Assembly: GCF_023952475.1 (NCBI RefSeq)
Contig: NZ_JALHRX010000021.1
Location: 1 to 64,000 of the forward strand
Reading direction: 5' to 3'
Length of the DNA stretch: 64,000 nucleotides
Source: Cupriavidus sp. WGlv3
GTDB taxonomy: Bacteria > Pseudomonadota > Gammaproteobacteria > Burkholderiales > Burkholderiaceae
Below, in pieces: positions 15,763-24,360 of this stretch; the first letter of the stretch is position 1; every line of letters starts with the position of its first letter. Made by a program: the position numbers and the translations under genes. The notes under the pieces were generated by a model, which saw only the letters and a program-made list of their open reading frames with translations, searched no databases and was not told the DNA's origin.

Positions 15763-17127
15763 CTACTGCTTCGGCGGCTTGACCGGACGCTGCCAGGCGT
15801 CGATGGTCAGCTGCTTGGCCCGCGACAGCGTCAGCTTGTCGGCCGGGGCCTCCTTGGTGAGCGTGGTGCCGGCGCCCAGCGTGGCGCCGCGGCGCACCGT
15901 CACCGGCGCCACCAGCTGCGTATCGGAGCCGATGAAGACATCGTCCTCGATCACGGTGCGGTGCTTGTTCACCCCGTCATAGTTGCAGGTGATGGTACCC
16001 GCGCCAATATTGACGCGCGAGCCCACCGTGGCGTCGCCCACATAAGCCAGGTGGTTGGCCTTGCTGTGTGCTGCCACCTGTGCATTCTTGACCTCGACGA
16101 AGTTGCCGATATGCACATCCTCGCCCAGCTCGGTGCCGGGGCGCAGGCGCGCGTACGGCCCGATGCGGCCCGCGGGCCCGATCCTGGCCTCGTCGATATG
16201 GCAGAACGGATGCAGTTGCGCGCCGGCGCCGACGGTGCTGTTGCGGATCACGCAATGGGCGCCGATGCGCACGCCGTCTTCGAGGTGCACGCGCCCCTCG
16301 AACACGCAGCCGATGTCGATGGTGACATCGCGCCCGCAGGTGAGCTCGCCGCGCACGTCGATGCGGGCCGGGTCCAGCAGCGTCACGCCGGCCTCGAGCA
16401 GGCGCCGGGCCTGGTTGCCCTGGTGGATGCGCTCGACCTCGGCCAGCTGCAGCTTGCTGTTGACACCCAGCGTTTCCCACACCGCGGCGGGCTGGGACGA
16501 GACCGTCTCGACGCCGTCGGCGACAGCGCGCTCGACCGTGTCGGTCAGGTAGTACTCGCCCTGGGCATTGTCGTTGCGCAGCGTCGACAGCCACTTGCGC
16601 AGGTGGCCGGTCGGGCACACGATGATGCCGGTGTTGATTTCGCGGATAGCCTTCTCGGCTTCGCTCGCGTCCTTTTGCTCGACGATGCGGACGATGCTGC
16701 CCGCCGCGTCGCGCACGATGCGGCCATAGCCGGTCGGATCGGGCATTTCCACGGTGAGCACGCCAAAGCGCTGCGCGCCGGCCTCGGCCACCAGTGCCTG
16801 CAGCGTCGCCGCGCTGGTGAGCGGCACGTCACCGTAGAGAACCAACGTAGGCTGGTTGTCGTCCAACAATGGAAGTGCCTGCATCACCGCATGGCCCGTG
16901 CCCAGTTGCTGGGCCTGCTCGGCGAAGGCGACATCGTCAGCGGCCACCGCCTCGCGCACGCGCGCGGCGCCGTGGCCGACCACGACCACCAGCCGCGACG
17001 GCGACAGCGCACGGGCCGTATCCAGGACGTGCGCGAGCATGGGTCGCCCGGCTACCGGGTGCAGGACCTTGGGCAAATCGGAATACATCCGCTTGCCCAT
17101 GCCCGCGGCGAGAATGACGATATTCAC
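15763..17127 (-). CDS. glmU: Bifunctional N-acetylglucosamine-1-phosphate uridyltransferase / glucosamine-1-phosphate acetyltransferase
   Basis: 454 residues, close to the usual 456. The N-terminal pyrophosphorylase begins NIVILAAGMGKRMYSDLPKV with the G-x-G-x-R motif. VLYGDVPLT and the TGYGRI segment complete the uridyltransferase, and the C-terminal half is a left-handed beta helix of hexapeptide repeats with the acetyltransferase active site (CNYDGVNKHRT). The protein starts at a GTG (17127); the longer upstream frame has no matching family sequence. It makes UDP-GlcNAc with GlmS downstream. The promoter region is shared with the divergent DUF6279 gene. Confidence 0.96.
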   Translation of the reverse strand: MNIVILAAGMGKRMYSDLPKVLHPVAGRPMLAHVLDTARALSPSRLVVVVGHGAARVREAVAADDVAFAEQAQQLGTGHAVMQALPLLDDNQPTLVLYGDVPLTSAATLQALVAEAGAQRFGVLTVEMPDPTGYGRIVRDAAGSIVRIVEQKDASEAEKAIREINTGIIVCPTGHLRKWLSTLRNDNAQGEYYLTDTVERAVADGVETVSSQPAAVWETLGVNSKLQLAEVERIHQGNQARRLLEAGVTLLDPARIDVRGELTCGRDVTIDIGCVFEGRVHLEDGVRIGAHCVIRNSTVGAGAQLHPFCHIDEARIGPAGRIGPYARLRPGTELGEDVHIGNFVEVKNAQVAAHSKANHLAYVGDATVGSRVNIGAGTITCNYDGVNKHRTVIEDDVFIGSDTQLVAPVTVRRGATLGAGTTLTKEAPADKLTLSRAKQLTIDAWQRPVKPPKQ

Positions 17128-17324
17128 AAGGAGATCCCTAAGTGAGTGTGTCCGAAAATATTCTGGAAAACGCCGGCCGGATATTGGGCCCGGTGTTTGG
17201 CAAGGGGCGCCGCCGGGGCTGGCAAAAGCCTGCCGCCAGGCCTGCGCATCTTCCCGCAAACCCTTGCCACGACTTGGCTGGCGGGCAGCGAGCGAGCCCG
17301 GTTCCAATGCGCGGCGATTTTAAC

Positions 17325-18257
17325 ATGGCGCTTTCTGCCCAACCGACCGAGGTTTCCGATTTTCACAATTGCTGGGCCCGCCGCATTTTGGTGATTCTGG
17401 GCGCCGCGGCCCTGTGCGCGTGCAGCGCCATGAAGCTCGGTTACCAGCAGGGCGACCGCCTGGCGTACTGGTGGATCGACAATTATGTCGACGTCAGCGC
17501 GGCCCAGGAGCCGCTCACGCGCGAGGCCATCGCGCGCTTCTTTGCCTGGCACCGCAAGGCCCAGCTGCCCGAAATCGCCAGCCTGCTGCAGGAGGCCAAG
17601 GCCGACGTGCGCCAGCCGGTCACGCCGGCGAAGGTCGCGCACTTCCAGGACGCCTCGCAGGAACTGGCGCGCCGCTCCTTCGAACAGGCCATGCCCGACA
17701 TGGCCGACCTGCTGCTGACGCTGACGCCCGACCAGATTGCGCGCATGGAAAAGAAGTTTGCCGAGGGCAACGCCAAATACCGCAAGAAATTCCTCAACGC
17801 GGACCCGGCCGAGCGCGAGGAAGCGCGCTTCGACAAGGTGATGGAGTACGCGCGCCTGGTCTACGGCGGCTTCTCCCCCGAGCAGGAAAAGGAGATCCGC
17901 GTCAAGGTCGGTCCGGTGGTGCAGAACGCCGAGGCGCGCTATGCCGAGCGCGTCGCGCGCCAGCAAGAATGGATCAAGATGGTGCGCTTCGTGCAGGCCA
18001 CGCAGCCGCCCAAGGCGCAGGTGATCGACCTGCTGCGCCGCTTCCGCGAATACTGGCAGAACCCGCCCGCCCGGCACGCCGCCAGCCACGAAGCCGGCAA
18101 CAGCGCCGGCATCGCGCTCACGGTGGCGATCGCCAACCTGACCACGCCGCAACAGAAGGCGCACGCGCAAGATCGCTTCCAGAAGTGGATCGACGATACG
18201 CATGCGCTGATGCGCGAGAAGGAGAAACCACCGGTGCAGTCGGCGGCGGCGAGCTGA
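17325..18257 (+). CDS. DUF6279-type lipoprotein
   Basis: About 310 residues. A hydrophobic stretch RRILVILGAAALCAC ends in a lipobox (L-C-A-C), so the mature protein should be lipid-anchored after the signal segment. The rest is highly charged and helical (KLGYQQGDRLAYWWIDNYVD, then many Arg/Glu/Gln heptads), matching the DUF6279 family, whose function is unknown. The ATG at 17325 is chosen because it lies about 20 residues before the hydrophobic core; an in-frame ATG at 17307 is possible and the open frame extends further up. There is no clear ribosome site for either. Confidence 0.7.
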   Translation: MALSAQPTEVSDFHNCWARRILVILGAAALCACSAMKLGYQQGDRLAYWWIDNYVDVSAAQEPLTREAIARFFAWHRKAQLPEIASLLQEAKADVRQPVTPAKVAHFQDASQELARRSFEQAMPDMADLLLTLTPDQIARMEKKFAEGNAKYRKKFLNADPAEREEARFDKVMEYARLVYGGFSPEQEKEIRVKVGPVVQNAEARYAERVARQQEWIKMVRFVQATQPPKAQVIDLLRRFREYWQNPPARHAASHEAGNSAGIALTVAIANLTTPQQKAHAQDRFQKWIDDTHALMREKEKPPVQSAAAS

Positions 18258-18276
18258 AGCCGCCCCGCCCCGAGGC

Positions 18277-18303
18277 AAAAAAACGCCCGCGCAAGCGGGC
18301 GTT
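18277..18303 (-). terminator. Terminator between the DUF6279 gene and ttcA
   Basis: AACGCCCGC and GCGGGCGTT around GCAA form a perfect 9-base stem (18282-18303). On the minus strand it runs into TTTTTTT, terminating ttcA. It lies 24 bases past both stops, so it may also serve the convergent DUF6279 gene. Confidence 0.88.
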
Positions 18304-18326
18304 CTGCCATCCGGGTGCCGCCGGAC

Positions 18327-19253
18327 TTACTGCGTGCCGGCCGGCTCCGCCGCGGGCGGGCGCTCGAAGCGCACGAACTCCATGCGGTTTTGGTCCAGGC
18401 TGCCGGCAAACGTCAGCGGCTGTTGCTGGAACGTGGTTTCACCGAACAGCGAGGCCTCGTCGACCTTGGCCAGGCCGGTCGCCAGCCCGGTGAACGGGAA
18501 CAGCTCGGTATCCGCCAGGTGCGACGGGACCACGTTGCGCAGCGCCGCGAAGATGTTGTCGATACGGCCCGGATTGTGCCGCTCCCACTCCTGCAGCATC
18601 TCGCTGACCTTCTTGCGCTGCAGGTTTTCCTGCGAGCCGCACAGGTTGCACGGGATGATGGGGAATTCCATCGCGCGCGCGTACGACGCGATGTCCTTTT
18701 CCGAGCAATACGCCAGCGGGCGGATCACGATATGCGCGCCGTCGTCGGTGGCCAGCTTGGGCGGCATCGCCTTCATCTTGCCGCCGAAGAACATGTTCAG
18801 GAAGAAGGTGTTGACGATGTCGTCGCGGTGATGGCCGAGCGCGATCTTGTTGGCGCCCAGCTCCTTGGCAGTGCGGTAGATCACGCCGCGGCGCAGGCGC
18901 GAGCACAGCGAACAGGTGGTCTTGCCCTCGGGCACCTTCTCCTTGACGATCGAGTAGGTGTCCGCCTCGACGATCACATATTCCACGCCGACCGACTTCA
19001 GGTATTCGGGCAGGATGTGTTCCGGGAAGCCGGGCTGCTTCTGGTCCAGGTTCATCGCGATCAGCTTGAACTTGATCGGCGCGCGCTTCTGCAGCGCCAT
19101 CAGGACCGACAGCATGGTGTACGAGTCCTTGCCGCCACTCATGCAGACCAGCACGGTGTCGCCGTCCTCGATCATGCCGAAGTCGCCGATGGCCTTGCCG
19201 GTTTGCGATTGCAGCCTCGTCTCGAGGCGATAGAAGTTGTTCGAGTGGCTCAT
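18327..19253 (-). CDS. ttcA: tRNA 2-thiocytidine(32) synthetase
   Basis: 308 residues of the TtcA/TtuA family of ATP- and [4Fe-4S]-dependent tRNA sulfurtransferases, modifying C32. The PP-loop SGGKDSYTML is near residue 47. Cluster ligands are in CSLCSRLRRG and CNLCGSQENLQR. The ATG at 19253 follows AGGA with six bases of spacing; an in-frame ATG at 19316 would add an unsupported leader. It is the last gene of a minus-strand run from folB, with a 109-base gap and its own terminator. Confidence 0.95.
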   Translation of the reverse strand: MSHSNNFYRLETRLQSQTGKAIGDFGMIEDGDTVLVCMSGGKDSYTMLSVLMALQKRAPIKFKLIAMNLDQKQPGFPEHILPEYLKSVGVEYVIVEADTYSIVKEKVPEGKTTCSLCSRLRRGVIYRTAKELGANKIALGHHRDDIVNTFFLNMFFGGKMKAMPPKLATDDGAHIVIRPLAYCSEKDIASYARAMEFPIIPCNLCGSQENLQRKKVSEMLQEWERHNPGRIDNIFAALRNVVPSHLADTELFPFTGLATGLAKVDEASLFGETTFQQQPLTFAGSLDQNRMEFVRFERPPAAEPAGTQ

Positions 19254-19362
19254 GGAGCATCCTGTTGCGTGGCGCCCGCCGGATGGAATGGCCGGCGCGG
19301 CGCGAAGGGGCAACATTTTACTTTAGGCGCCCGCGCGCTGCAGCGGGCGTCGGCAGGACCGC

Positions 19363-19764
19363 TCAGGCCTGCTTGATATGGAACACCTCGACCCCGACCG
19401 AATCGCAATCCGGGTACACATCGGGCTTCTCGGTCGACACGCGCACCGCGCGCACCTTGGGATGCTTCAGCATGGCGCGCGCGACGTCGTCGCACAGCGT
19501 TTCCTGCAGGTGCACGTGGCCCTGCGCCATGCGCGCGGCGACGGTGTTGCGCATGAAGTCGTAGTCGACCACTTCGTCGAGCTTGTCGGCCTGCGGCGTG
19601 CATTCCTCCAGCGGCACGAACAGGTCGATATTGATCAGCACGCGCTGCTCGCCCTTCTTCTCGAATTCGTGCACGCCGATATTGATCTGTACTTCGTAGT
19701 TGCGCAGGAACATGCGTCGGCAGTCCTGCAGGCTGGGGTGGGAAAGGGCGGCGAGCATGGTCAT
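19363..19764 (-). CDS. folB: Dihydroneopterin aldolase
   Basis: 133 residues of the FolB/tunnelling fold. FLRNYEVQINIGVHEFEKKG is the typical opening, KLDEVVDYDFMRNTV the middle, and LQETLCDDVARAML the family's third motif. It cleaves dihydroneopterin to 6-hydroxymethyl-dihydropterin in folate synthesis. About 18 residues precede the usual start (MTMLAALSHPSLQDCRRM), a length seen in related bacteria. The pteridine-reductase-like SDR gene lies 69 bases upstream on the same strand, consistent with a small pterin unit. Confidence 0.92.
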   Translation of the reverse strand: MTMLAALSHPSLQDCRRMFLRNYEVQINIGVHEFEKKGEQRVLINIDLFVPLEECTPQADKLDEVVDYDFMRNTVAARMAQGHVHLQETLCDDVARAMLKHPKVRAVRVSTEKPDVYPDCDSVGVEVFHIKQA

Positions 19765-19833
19765 GGGCGGGAAACGAAAAGGACAGTGTAAGGCGGGGGT
19801 GCCGCGCCGGTCAGGCGCGGCCGATGATGCAGG

Positions 19834-20682
19834 TCATTCGGTCAGGAACATCACGTCGCGCGCCAGCGGCATCAGGTGCTGGCCGCCGTCTACGTACAGC
19901 GTGGTGCCGGTCACGGCGCGCGCCTGCGCCAGGTAGGCCACCGCCTGGGCGATGTCCTCGGGCGTGGACGACTGGCCCAGCGGCGTCACGCGATGCGCGC
20001 GGCGGAAGCTCTGCTCCGACTGCTCGCCCGACACCAGCGTGATGCCCGGGGCCACCCCCACCACGCGCAGGCGCGGCGCCAGCGCCTGCGCCAGCTGCAC
20101 CGTGGCGGTCTGCAGCGCGGCCTTGGAGAGCGTGTACGACAGGAAATCCGGGTTCAGGTTGTCGAGCTTCTGGTCGAGCAGGTTGATGACCACGCCGCGA
20201 GGTTCGACCGACTTCTCGGTGGCCTTGCTGGCGCCATCCGGGCCCGCGGCCGCGGCCAGCGCCTTGTGCAGTTCGCGCGCCAGCAGCAGCGGCGCGGCCA
20301 CGTTGGTGCGCATATGCGTATCCAGCGACGCATACGAGAAGCTGGTGGCGACGTCGTACTGGAACAGCGAGGCGTTGTTGACCAGGCAGGTCGGCACGCC
20401 CAGCGCGGCGGTGCAGTCGGCCACCAGCCGGCTGGTGGCGGCCTCGTCGGCGAGGTCGGCGCGCAGCACCGCGGCGCGGCGGCCGAGCGTGCGGATCTGC
20501 GTCGCCAGCGCTTCGGCCTCGTCGACCGAGCGATGGCAGTGCACGGCCACGTCCCAGCCCTGCGCCGCCAGTTCCAGCGCGATGGCGCGGCCCAGGCGGC
20601 GCGCGCCGCCGGTCACGAGGGCCACGCCGCGGGCGGCGGGCTGGCCAGCGGGTTGGCTGGCGGAGGTATCGGATGCGGGCAT
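19834..20682 (-). CDS. SDR oxidoreductase, probable pteridine/dihydromonapterin reductase
   Basis: 282 residues. VALVTGGARRLGRAIALELA is the Rossmann TGxxxRxG form used by pteridine reductases, where the Arg favours NADP(H). NNAS follows at the fourth strand, and the catalytic YTLSK is present (Tyr-x3-Lys). A Ser-to-Asp change in the middle motif (INLLDQK) is also seen in PTR1/FolM-like enzymes. Its place before folB supports a role in reducing dihydromonapterin or dihydrofolate. A low-complexity tail of Ala/Gln/Pro precedes the domain. The exact substrate is inferred. Confidence 0.75.
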   Translation of the reverse strand: MPASDTSASQPAGQPAARGVALVTGGARRLGRAIALELAAQGWDVAVHCHRSVDEAEALATQIRTLGRRAAVLRADLADEAATSRLVADCTAALGVPTCLVNNASLFQYDVATSFSYASLDTHMRTNVAAPLLLARELHKALAAAAGPDGASKATEKSVEPRGVVINLLDQKLDNLNPDFLSYTLSKAALQTATVQLAQALAPRLRVVGVAPGITLVSGEQSEQSFRRAHRVTPLGQSSTPEDIAQAVAYLAQARAVTGTTLYVDGGQHLMPLARDVMFLTE

Positions 20683-20685
20683 TGC

Positions 20686-20691
20686 TACAAT
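20686..20691 (+). promoter_or_regulatory. TACAAT -10 box close to the MidA start, possible leaderless transcript
   Basis: GCTACAAT lies only six bases before the ATG at 20698, in a 15-base divergent gap. A start site 6-8 bases downstream would put the mRNA 5' end at the ATG. No good -35 is visible. Confidence 0.4.
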
Positions 20692-20697
20692 CGCAGG

Positions 20698-21909
20698 ATG
20701 CAGAAAGCCGCTAGTTTACCCCTTCCCCCCGCCGACGCGCAGGCCGCTTCCGATACCCTTACGGCCCGTATTGGCGAATCGATCGATGCGGCCGGCGGCT
20801 GGATCGGCTTCGACCGCTACATGGCGCTGGCGCTGTACGCGCCCGGCCTGGGCTATTACAGCGGCGGTTCGGCCAAGTTCGGGCGCGATGCCCGCGACGG
20901 CAGCGACTTCATCACCGCCCCCGAGCTCAGCCCGTTCTTCGCCCGCACGCTGGCGCGCCAGTTCGCGCCGCTGCTGGCGCAGGGGATGCCGCGGCTGCTG
21001 GAATTCGGCGCCGGCACCGGCCGGCTGGCGGCGGACCTGCTGCTGGGGCTGGAACAGGAAGGCCAGTTGCCTGACACCTACGCCATCGTCGAACTGTCGG
21101 GCGAGCTGCGCGCGCGCCAGCAGGACACGCTGGCCCGGCGCGCGCCGCACCTGGCCGAGCGCGTCACCTGGCTCGATACGCTGCCGGCCACCTTTGAAGG
21201 CGTGATCGTCGGCAATGAAGTGCTGGATGCGATGCCGGTGCAGCTGTATGCGCGCCGCGACGGCGGCTGGCATGAGCGCGGCGTGGCGCGCGCCGCGCCC
21301 CAGGCCGATGGCGGCGCGCCCGCGTTCCGTTTCGAGGACCGGCCGCTGGCCGATGCCGACGTGCCGGCGGCGCTGCGCACCATCCCCGGCGACCACGACC
21401 TCGTCACCGAGACCCATGCCGAGGCCGAGGGCTTCACGCGCGCGGTCGGCGCCATGCTGGCGCGCGGCGCGGCCTTCTTCATCGACTACGGCTTCCCCGC
21501 GAGCGAGTACTACCACCCGCAGCGCGCCGGCGGCACGCTGATGTGCCACTACCGCCATCATGCGCACCCGGACCCGTTCCTGTACCCAGGCCTGCAGGAC
21601 ATCACCGCGCACGTCAATTTCAGCGGCATCGCGCATGCTGCAGCGGAATCAGGGCTGACCGTGGCGGGCTTTGCCTCGCAGGCGCGCTTCCTGATGAACG
21701 CCGGCATCACCGAGCTGCTGATGACGCTGGACCCGTCCGACGCGCGCACCTTCCTGCCGCAGGCCAATGCGGTGCAGAAGCTGCTGTCCGAGGCCGAGAT
21801 GGGCGAACTGTTCAAGGTGATCGCGCTCACGCGCGGGCTCGACCGCGGACCGGAAGACATCGAGCCGCTCGCCGGCTTTGCCCGCGGCGACCGCTGCCAC
21901 GCCCTGTAA
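20698..21909 (+). CDS. MidA/NDUFAF7-family SAM-dependent methyltransferase
   Basis: 403 residues of the DUF185 (MidA) family. Features are MALALYAPGLGYYSGGSAKFG near residue 45 (here split by wording), DFITAPELSPFFARTLA, then the SAM motif LEFGAGTGRLAADLL and IVGNEVLDAMPV. The eukaryotic relative NDUFAF7 methylates an arginine of complex I; bacterial targets are not established. The gene is divergent from the SDR with only 15 bases between starts and is followed by the small DUF2905 gene. Confidence 0.85.
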   Translation: MQKAASLPLPPADAQAASDTLTARIGESIDAAGGWIGFDRYMALALYAPGLGYYSGGSAKFGRDARDGSDFITAPELSPFFARTLARQFAPLLAQGMPRLLEFGAGTGRLAADLLLGLEQEGQLPDTYAIVELSGELRARQQDTLARRAPHLAERVTWLDTLPATFEGVIVGNEVLDAMPVQLYARRDGGWHERGVARAAPQADGGAPAFRFEDRPLADADVPAALRTIPGDHDLVTETHAEAEGFTRAVGAMLARGAAFFIDYGFPASEYYHPQRAGGTLMCHYRHHAHPDPFLYPGLQDITAHVNFSGIAHAAAESGLTVAGFASQARFLMNAGITELLMTLDPSDARTFLPQANAVQKLLSEAEMGELFKVIALTRGLDRGPEDIEPLAGFARGDRCHAL

Positions 21910-21925
21910 CGGCACCGGAGCCGCG

Positions 21926-22120
21926 ATGCTGCGCTGGACCCTAACCATCTTCCTGAGCGTGATCATCCTGTCGGCGGCGCTGCCGTGGCTGCAGAAGGTC
22001 GGGCTGGGCCGGCTGCCCGGCGACGTGCGCTTCCGCGTATTCGGGCGCGAGTTCGTGCTGCCGTTCGCGTCGACGATCCTGATCTCGCTGATTGCGCTGG
22101 TGATCGGCAAGCTGCTGTAG
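21926..22120 (+). CDS. DUF2905 small membrane protein
   Basis: 64 residues with two hydrophobic spans (LTIFLSVIILSAALPWL and FASTILISLIALVIGKLL) flanking the conserved GLGRLPGDVRF motif that defines DUF2905. Function unknown. The ATG at 21926 has CCGGAG nine bases upstream. It lies 16 bases after the MidA-like gene and is probably cotranscribed. Confidence 0.88.
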   Translation: MLRWTLTIFLSVIILSAALPWLQKVGLGRLPGDVRFRVFGREFVLPFASTILISLIALVIGKLL

Positions 22121-22146
22121 GTCTTAGGCAGCTTGTCCGGGCCGGC

Positions 22147-23397
22147 TCACGCGCCGTCCGGTTGCACCCCGAGCCGCTGCGCCACCGCCGCCACCCGCGC
22201 GGCATGGACCCGGTCCTTGATCTGCGCCACGTCGTCCGCGCAGGCGCGCGCGATGGCCCCCGCATCGACCGACGCCGCGGCCTCGCGCGCCGCCAGCAGG
22301 CGCGCGGCCTGCGGGTAGGCGTCGTGCTTGAAACCCTTGCGCCCGCGCTTGTCGGCCTCGCAGGCCTGCAGCGCCTGGGCGAAGCGCGCGGGCTTGCGCA
22401 GCGCATCGCAGCGCTCCAGCAGCCGCACCACGGCGGCGGCGCTGAACTCCAGCGAGCGGTGGATGTTGCCGTGCTCGCGCGCCACCACCAGCGCGAGGTC
22501 GCGGCATTCGTTGGGCACGCGCAAGCGCGCGCAGACCTCCTCCAGCAGCTTGACGCTGCGCAGCTCGTGGCCGACATGGCGCGGCAGCACGTCCGCGGGC
22601 GTGGTGCCCTTGCCCAGGTCATGCACCAGCGCGGCAAAGCGCACCGGCAGCGGCGCGCCCAGCGCTACGGCGCAGTCGATCACCATCATCACGTGCACGC
22701 CGGTATCGACCTCGGGGTGGAAGTCGGCGCGCTGCGGCACGCCCCACAGCCGCTCGAGCTCGGGCAGCAGCCGCGCCAGCGCGCCGCATTCGCGCAGCAC
22801 CTCGAACATGCGCGACGGCCGCGCTTCCATCAGCCCGCGCGCCAGCTCCTGCCACACGCGCTCGGGCACCAGCGCATCGACCTCGCCCGCGGCGACCATC
22901 TCGCGCATCAGGCGCATGGTCTCGGCGGCGACGTTGAAGTCGTGGAAGCGCGCGGCAAAGCGCGCCAGCCGCAGGATGCGCACCGGGTCTTCGGCAAAGG
23001 CGTCGGAGACATGGCGGAACAGCCGCGCGGCCAGGTCGCGCTGGCCGCCGTGCGGATCGATCACGGGCCCGGTCAGGTTGCCGTCGGCATCCACCGCGCG
23101 CGCCATCGCGTTGATGGTCAGATCGCGCCGGACCAGGTCGTCCTCGAGCGTGACGTCGGGCTCGCAGTAGAAGGCAAAGCCCTTGTAGCCCATCGCGGTC
23201 TTGCGCTCGGTGCGGGCCAGCGCGTACTCCTCCTGCGTGCGCGGATGCAGGAACACCGGGAAATCCTTGCCGACCGGGCGATAGCCGGCGGCTTCCATCT
23301 CGGCCGGGGTCGCGCCGACGACCACGTAGTCGCGGTCCTGGCTGGGCTTGCCCAGCAGTTCGTCACGGATCGCGCCGCCCACGGCGTACACCTGCAT
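22147..23397 (-). CDS. cca: Multifunctional CCA-adding tRNA nucleotidyltransferase
   Basis: 416 residues, the long bacterial class II form. VYAVGGAIRDELLGKPSQDR is the nucleotidyltransferase start with the metal-binding DRD pair. RRDLTINAMA and ILRLARFAARF follow. An HD domain (AALVHDLGKGTTP and the DHH-like REHGNIHRSLEF) sits in the C-terminal half, which gives the family its phosphatase and phosphodiesterase activities. It completes and repairs tRNA 3' ends. The encoded tRNA-Cys in this window already carries CCA. It converges with DUF2905, leaving a 26-base gap. Confidence 0.95.
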   Translation of the reverse strand: MQVYAVGGAIRDELLGKPSQDRDYVVVGATPAEMEAAGYRPVGKDFPVFLHPRTQEEYALARTERKTAMGYKGFAFYCEPDVTLEDDLVRRDLTINAMARAVDADGNLTGPVIDPHGGQRDLAARLFRHVSDAFAEDPVRILRLARFAARFHDFNVAAETMRLMREMVAAGEVDALVPERVWQELARGLMEARPSRMFEVLRECGALARLLPELERLWGVPQRADFHPEVDTGVHVMMVIDCAVALGAPLPVRFAALVHDLGKGTTPADVLPRHVGHELRSVKLLEEVCARLRVPNECRDLALVVAREHGNIHRSLEFSAAAVVRLLERCDALRKPARFAQALQACEADKRGRKGFKHDAYPQAARLLAAREAAASVDAGAIARACADDVAQIKDRVHAARVAAVAQRLGVQPDGA

Positions 23398-23461
23398 GGT
23401 TGTGGCCTTTTCATGCGCTGGCACGGGGTCACTGGGCAGTGGCCCCGTGCCGGCGTAATTG

Positions 23462-24160
23462 CTAGTGGGTGACGATTATCGCATCGGCACGGTCCGGGGC
23501 CAGCCGGTACGGCTCGTCATCGGCGAGGAAGTCGCGTTCCTCGCGCGCGCCGGCAATCCATTGCTGCATCGCCGGCAGCGCCAGCATGAAGTCGGCATAG
23601 GCCTTGGCGTCTTCGCAGTCGTCCGGCAAGTGGATGCCGTAGGTGGCGAAGCGGCTCACCACCGGCGCATAGAACGCGTCGGCGACGGTGAAGGTACCGA
23701 ACAGGAACGGCCCGCGCGCCGCATGCTGCTTGCGCAGCCCGTCCCAGATCGCGGCGATGCGCTCGACCTCGCGCTGCACCGCCACGTTCCAGCCGCGCCC
23801 GGGCAGCACCGCGGTCACGTTCATCGGCAACTGGTTGCGCACGTTGGCGAAGCCCGAATGCATCTCGGCGCAAATCGCGCGCGCCACCGCGCGCTCGGCG
23901 GGGTCGGCCGGCCACAGCTGCTGGTCGGGGAAGCGCTCGGCCACGTATTCGGAGATCGCCAGCGAATCCCACACGGTGACGTCGCCGTCGACCAGCACCG
24001 GCACCTTGCCCGCGGGCGAGTAGCGGGCGATCTCGGCCGCGAAGCTGCCGGTGAACAGGCGCACCTGCACTTCCTCGAAATCAATGCCGGCCTGGCGCAG
24101 CAGCAGCCAGGGACGCAGCGACCAGGAGGAATAGTTCTTGTTGCCGATGACGAGCTTCAT
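23462..24160 (-). CDS. Glutathione S-transferase family protein
   Basis: 232 residues. The thioredoxin-like N-terminal domain begins MKLVIGNKNYSSWSLRPWLL, with the Ser/Trp pattern of the beta/chi-like bacterial GSTs; GKVPVLVDGDVTVWDSLAI is the glutathione-binding segment. The helical C-terminal domain carries FTVADAFYAPV. The substrate cannot be inferred. ATG 24160 is preceded by AAGGACC. A TTGACG-N17-AAAATG promoter lies about 110 bases upstream. Confidence 0.88.
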   Translation of the reverse strand: MKLVIGNKNYSSWSLRPWLLLRQAGIDFEEVQVRLFTGSFAAEIARYSPAGKVPVLVDGDVTVWDSLAISEYVAERFPDQQLWPADPAERAVARAICAEMHSGFANVRNQLPMNVTAVLPGRGWNVAVQREVERIAAIWDGLRKQHAARGPFLFGTFTVADAFYAPVVSRFATYGIHLPDDCEDAKAYADFMLALPAMQQWIAGAREERDFLADDEPYRLAPDRADAIIVTH

Positions 24161-24268
24161 CGTGAGGTCCTTGGGGGAGGAAACGGAGGGGAGAGACGGC
24201 ACGGACGCGGGCCGCAAGCCACGCCCCGCAGCCCGCGGGACGGCGTGGCAGCCGCGCGCCGGACCAGT

Positions 24269-24297
24269 CATTTTGCCAGCGCGGCCGCCCGCGTCAA
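24269..24297 (-). promoter_or_regulatory. Sigma-70-like promoter for the GST gene
   Basis: On the minus strand TTGACG (24292-24297) is followed after 17 bases by AAAATG (24269-24274). The -35 is close to consensus and the -10 is weak. It lies in the 200-base gap between the GST gene and the NDUFA9-like gene. Confidence 0.4.
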
Positions 24298-24360
24298 AGT
24301 GAATTGCGCTCGCAACCGATATGAAATCCGGTCACATAGGCCGCGGCCTCAGATGGCGCC

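Noticed and set aside
13779..15782. 667-codon plus-strand frame over glmS
   Set aside because: Shadow of GlmS; composition is low-complexity His/Gln/Ala/Arg.
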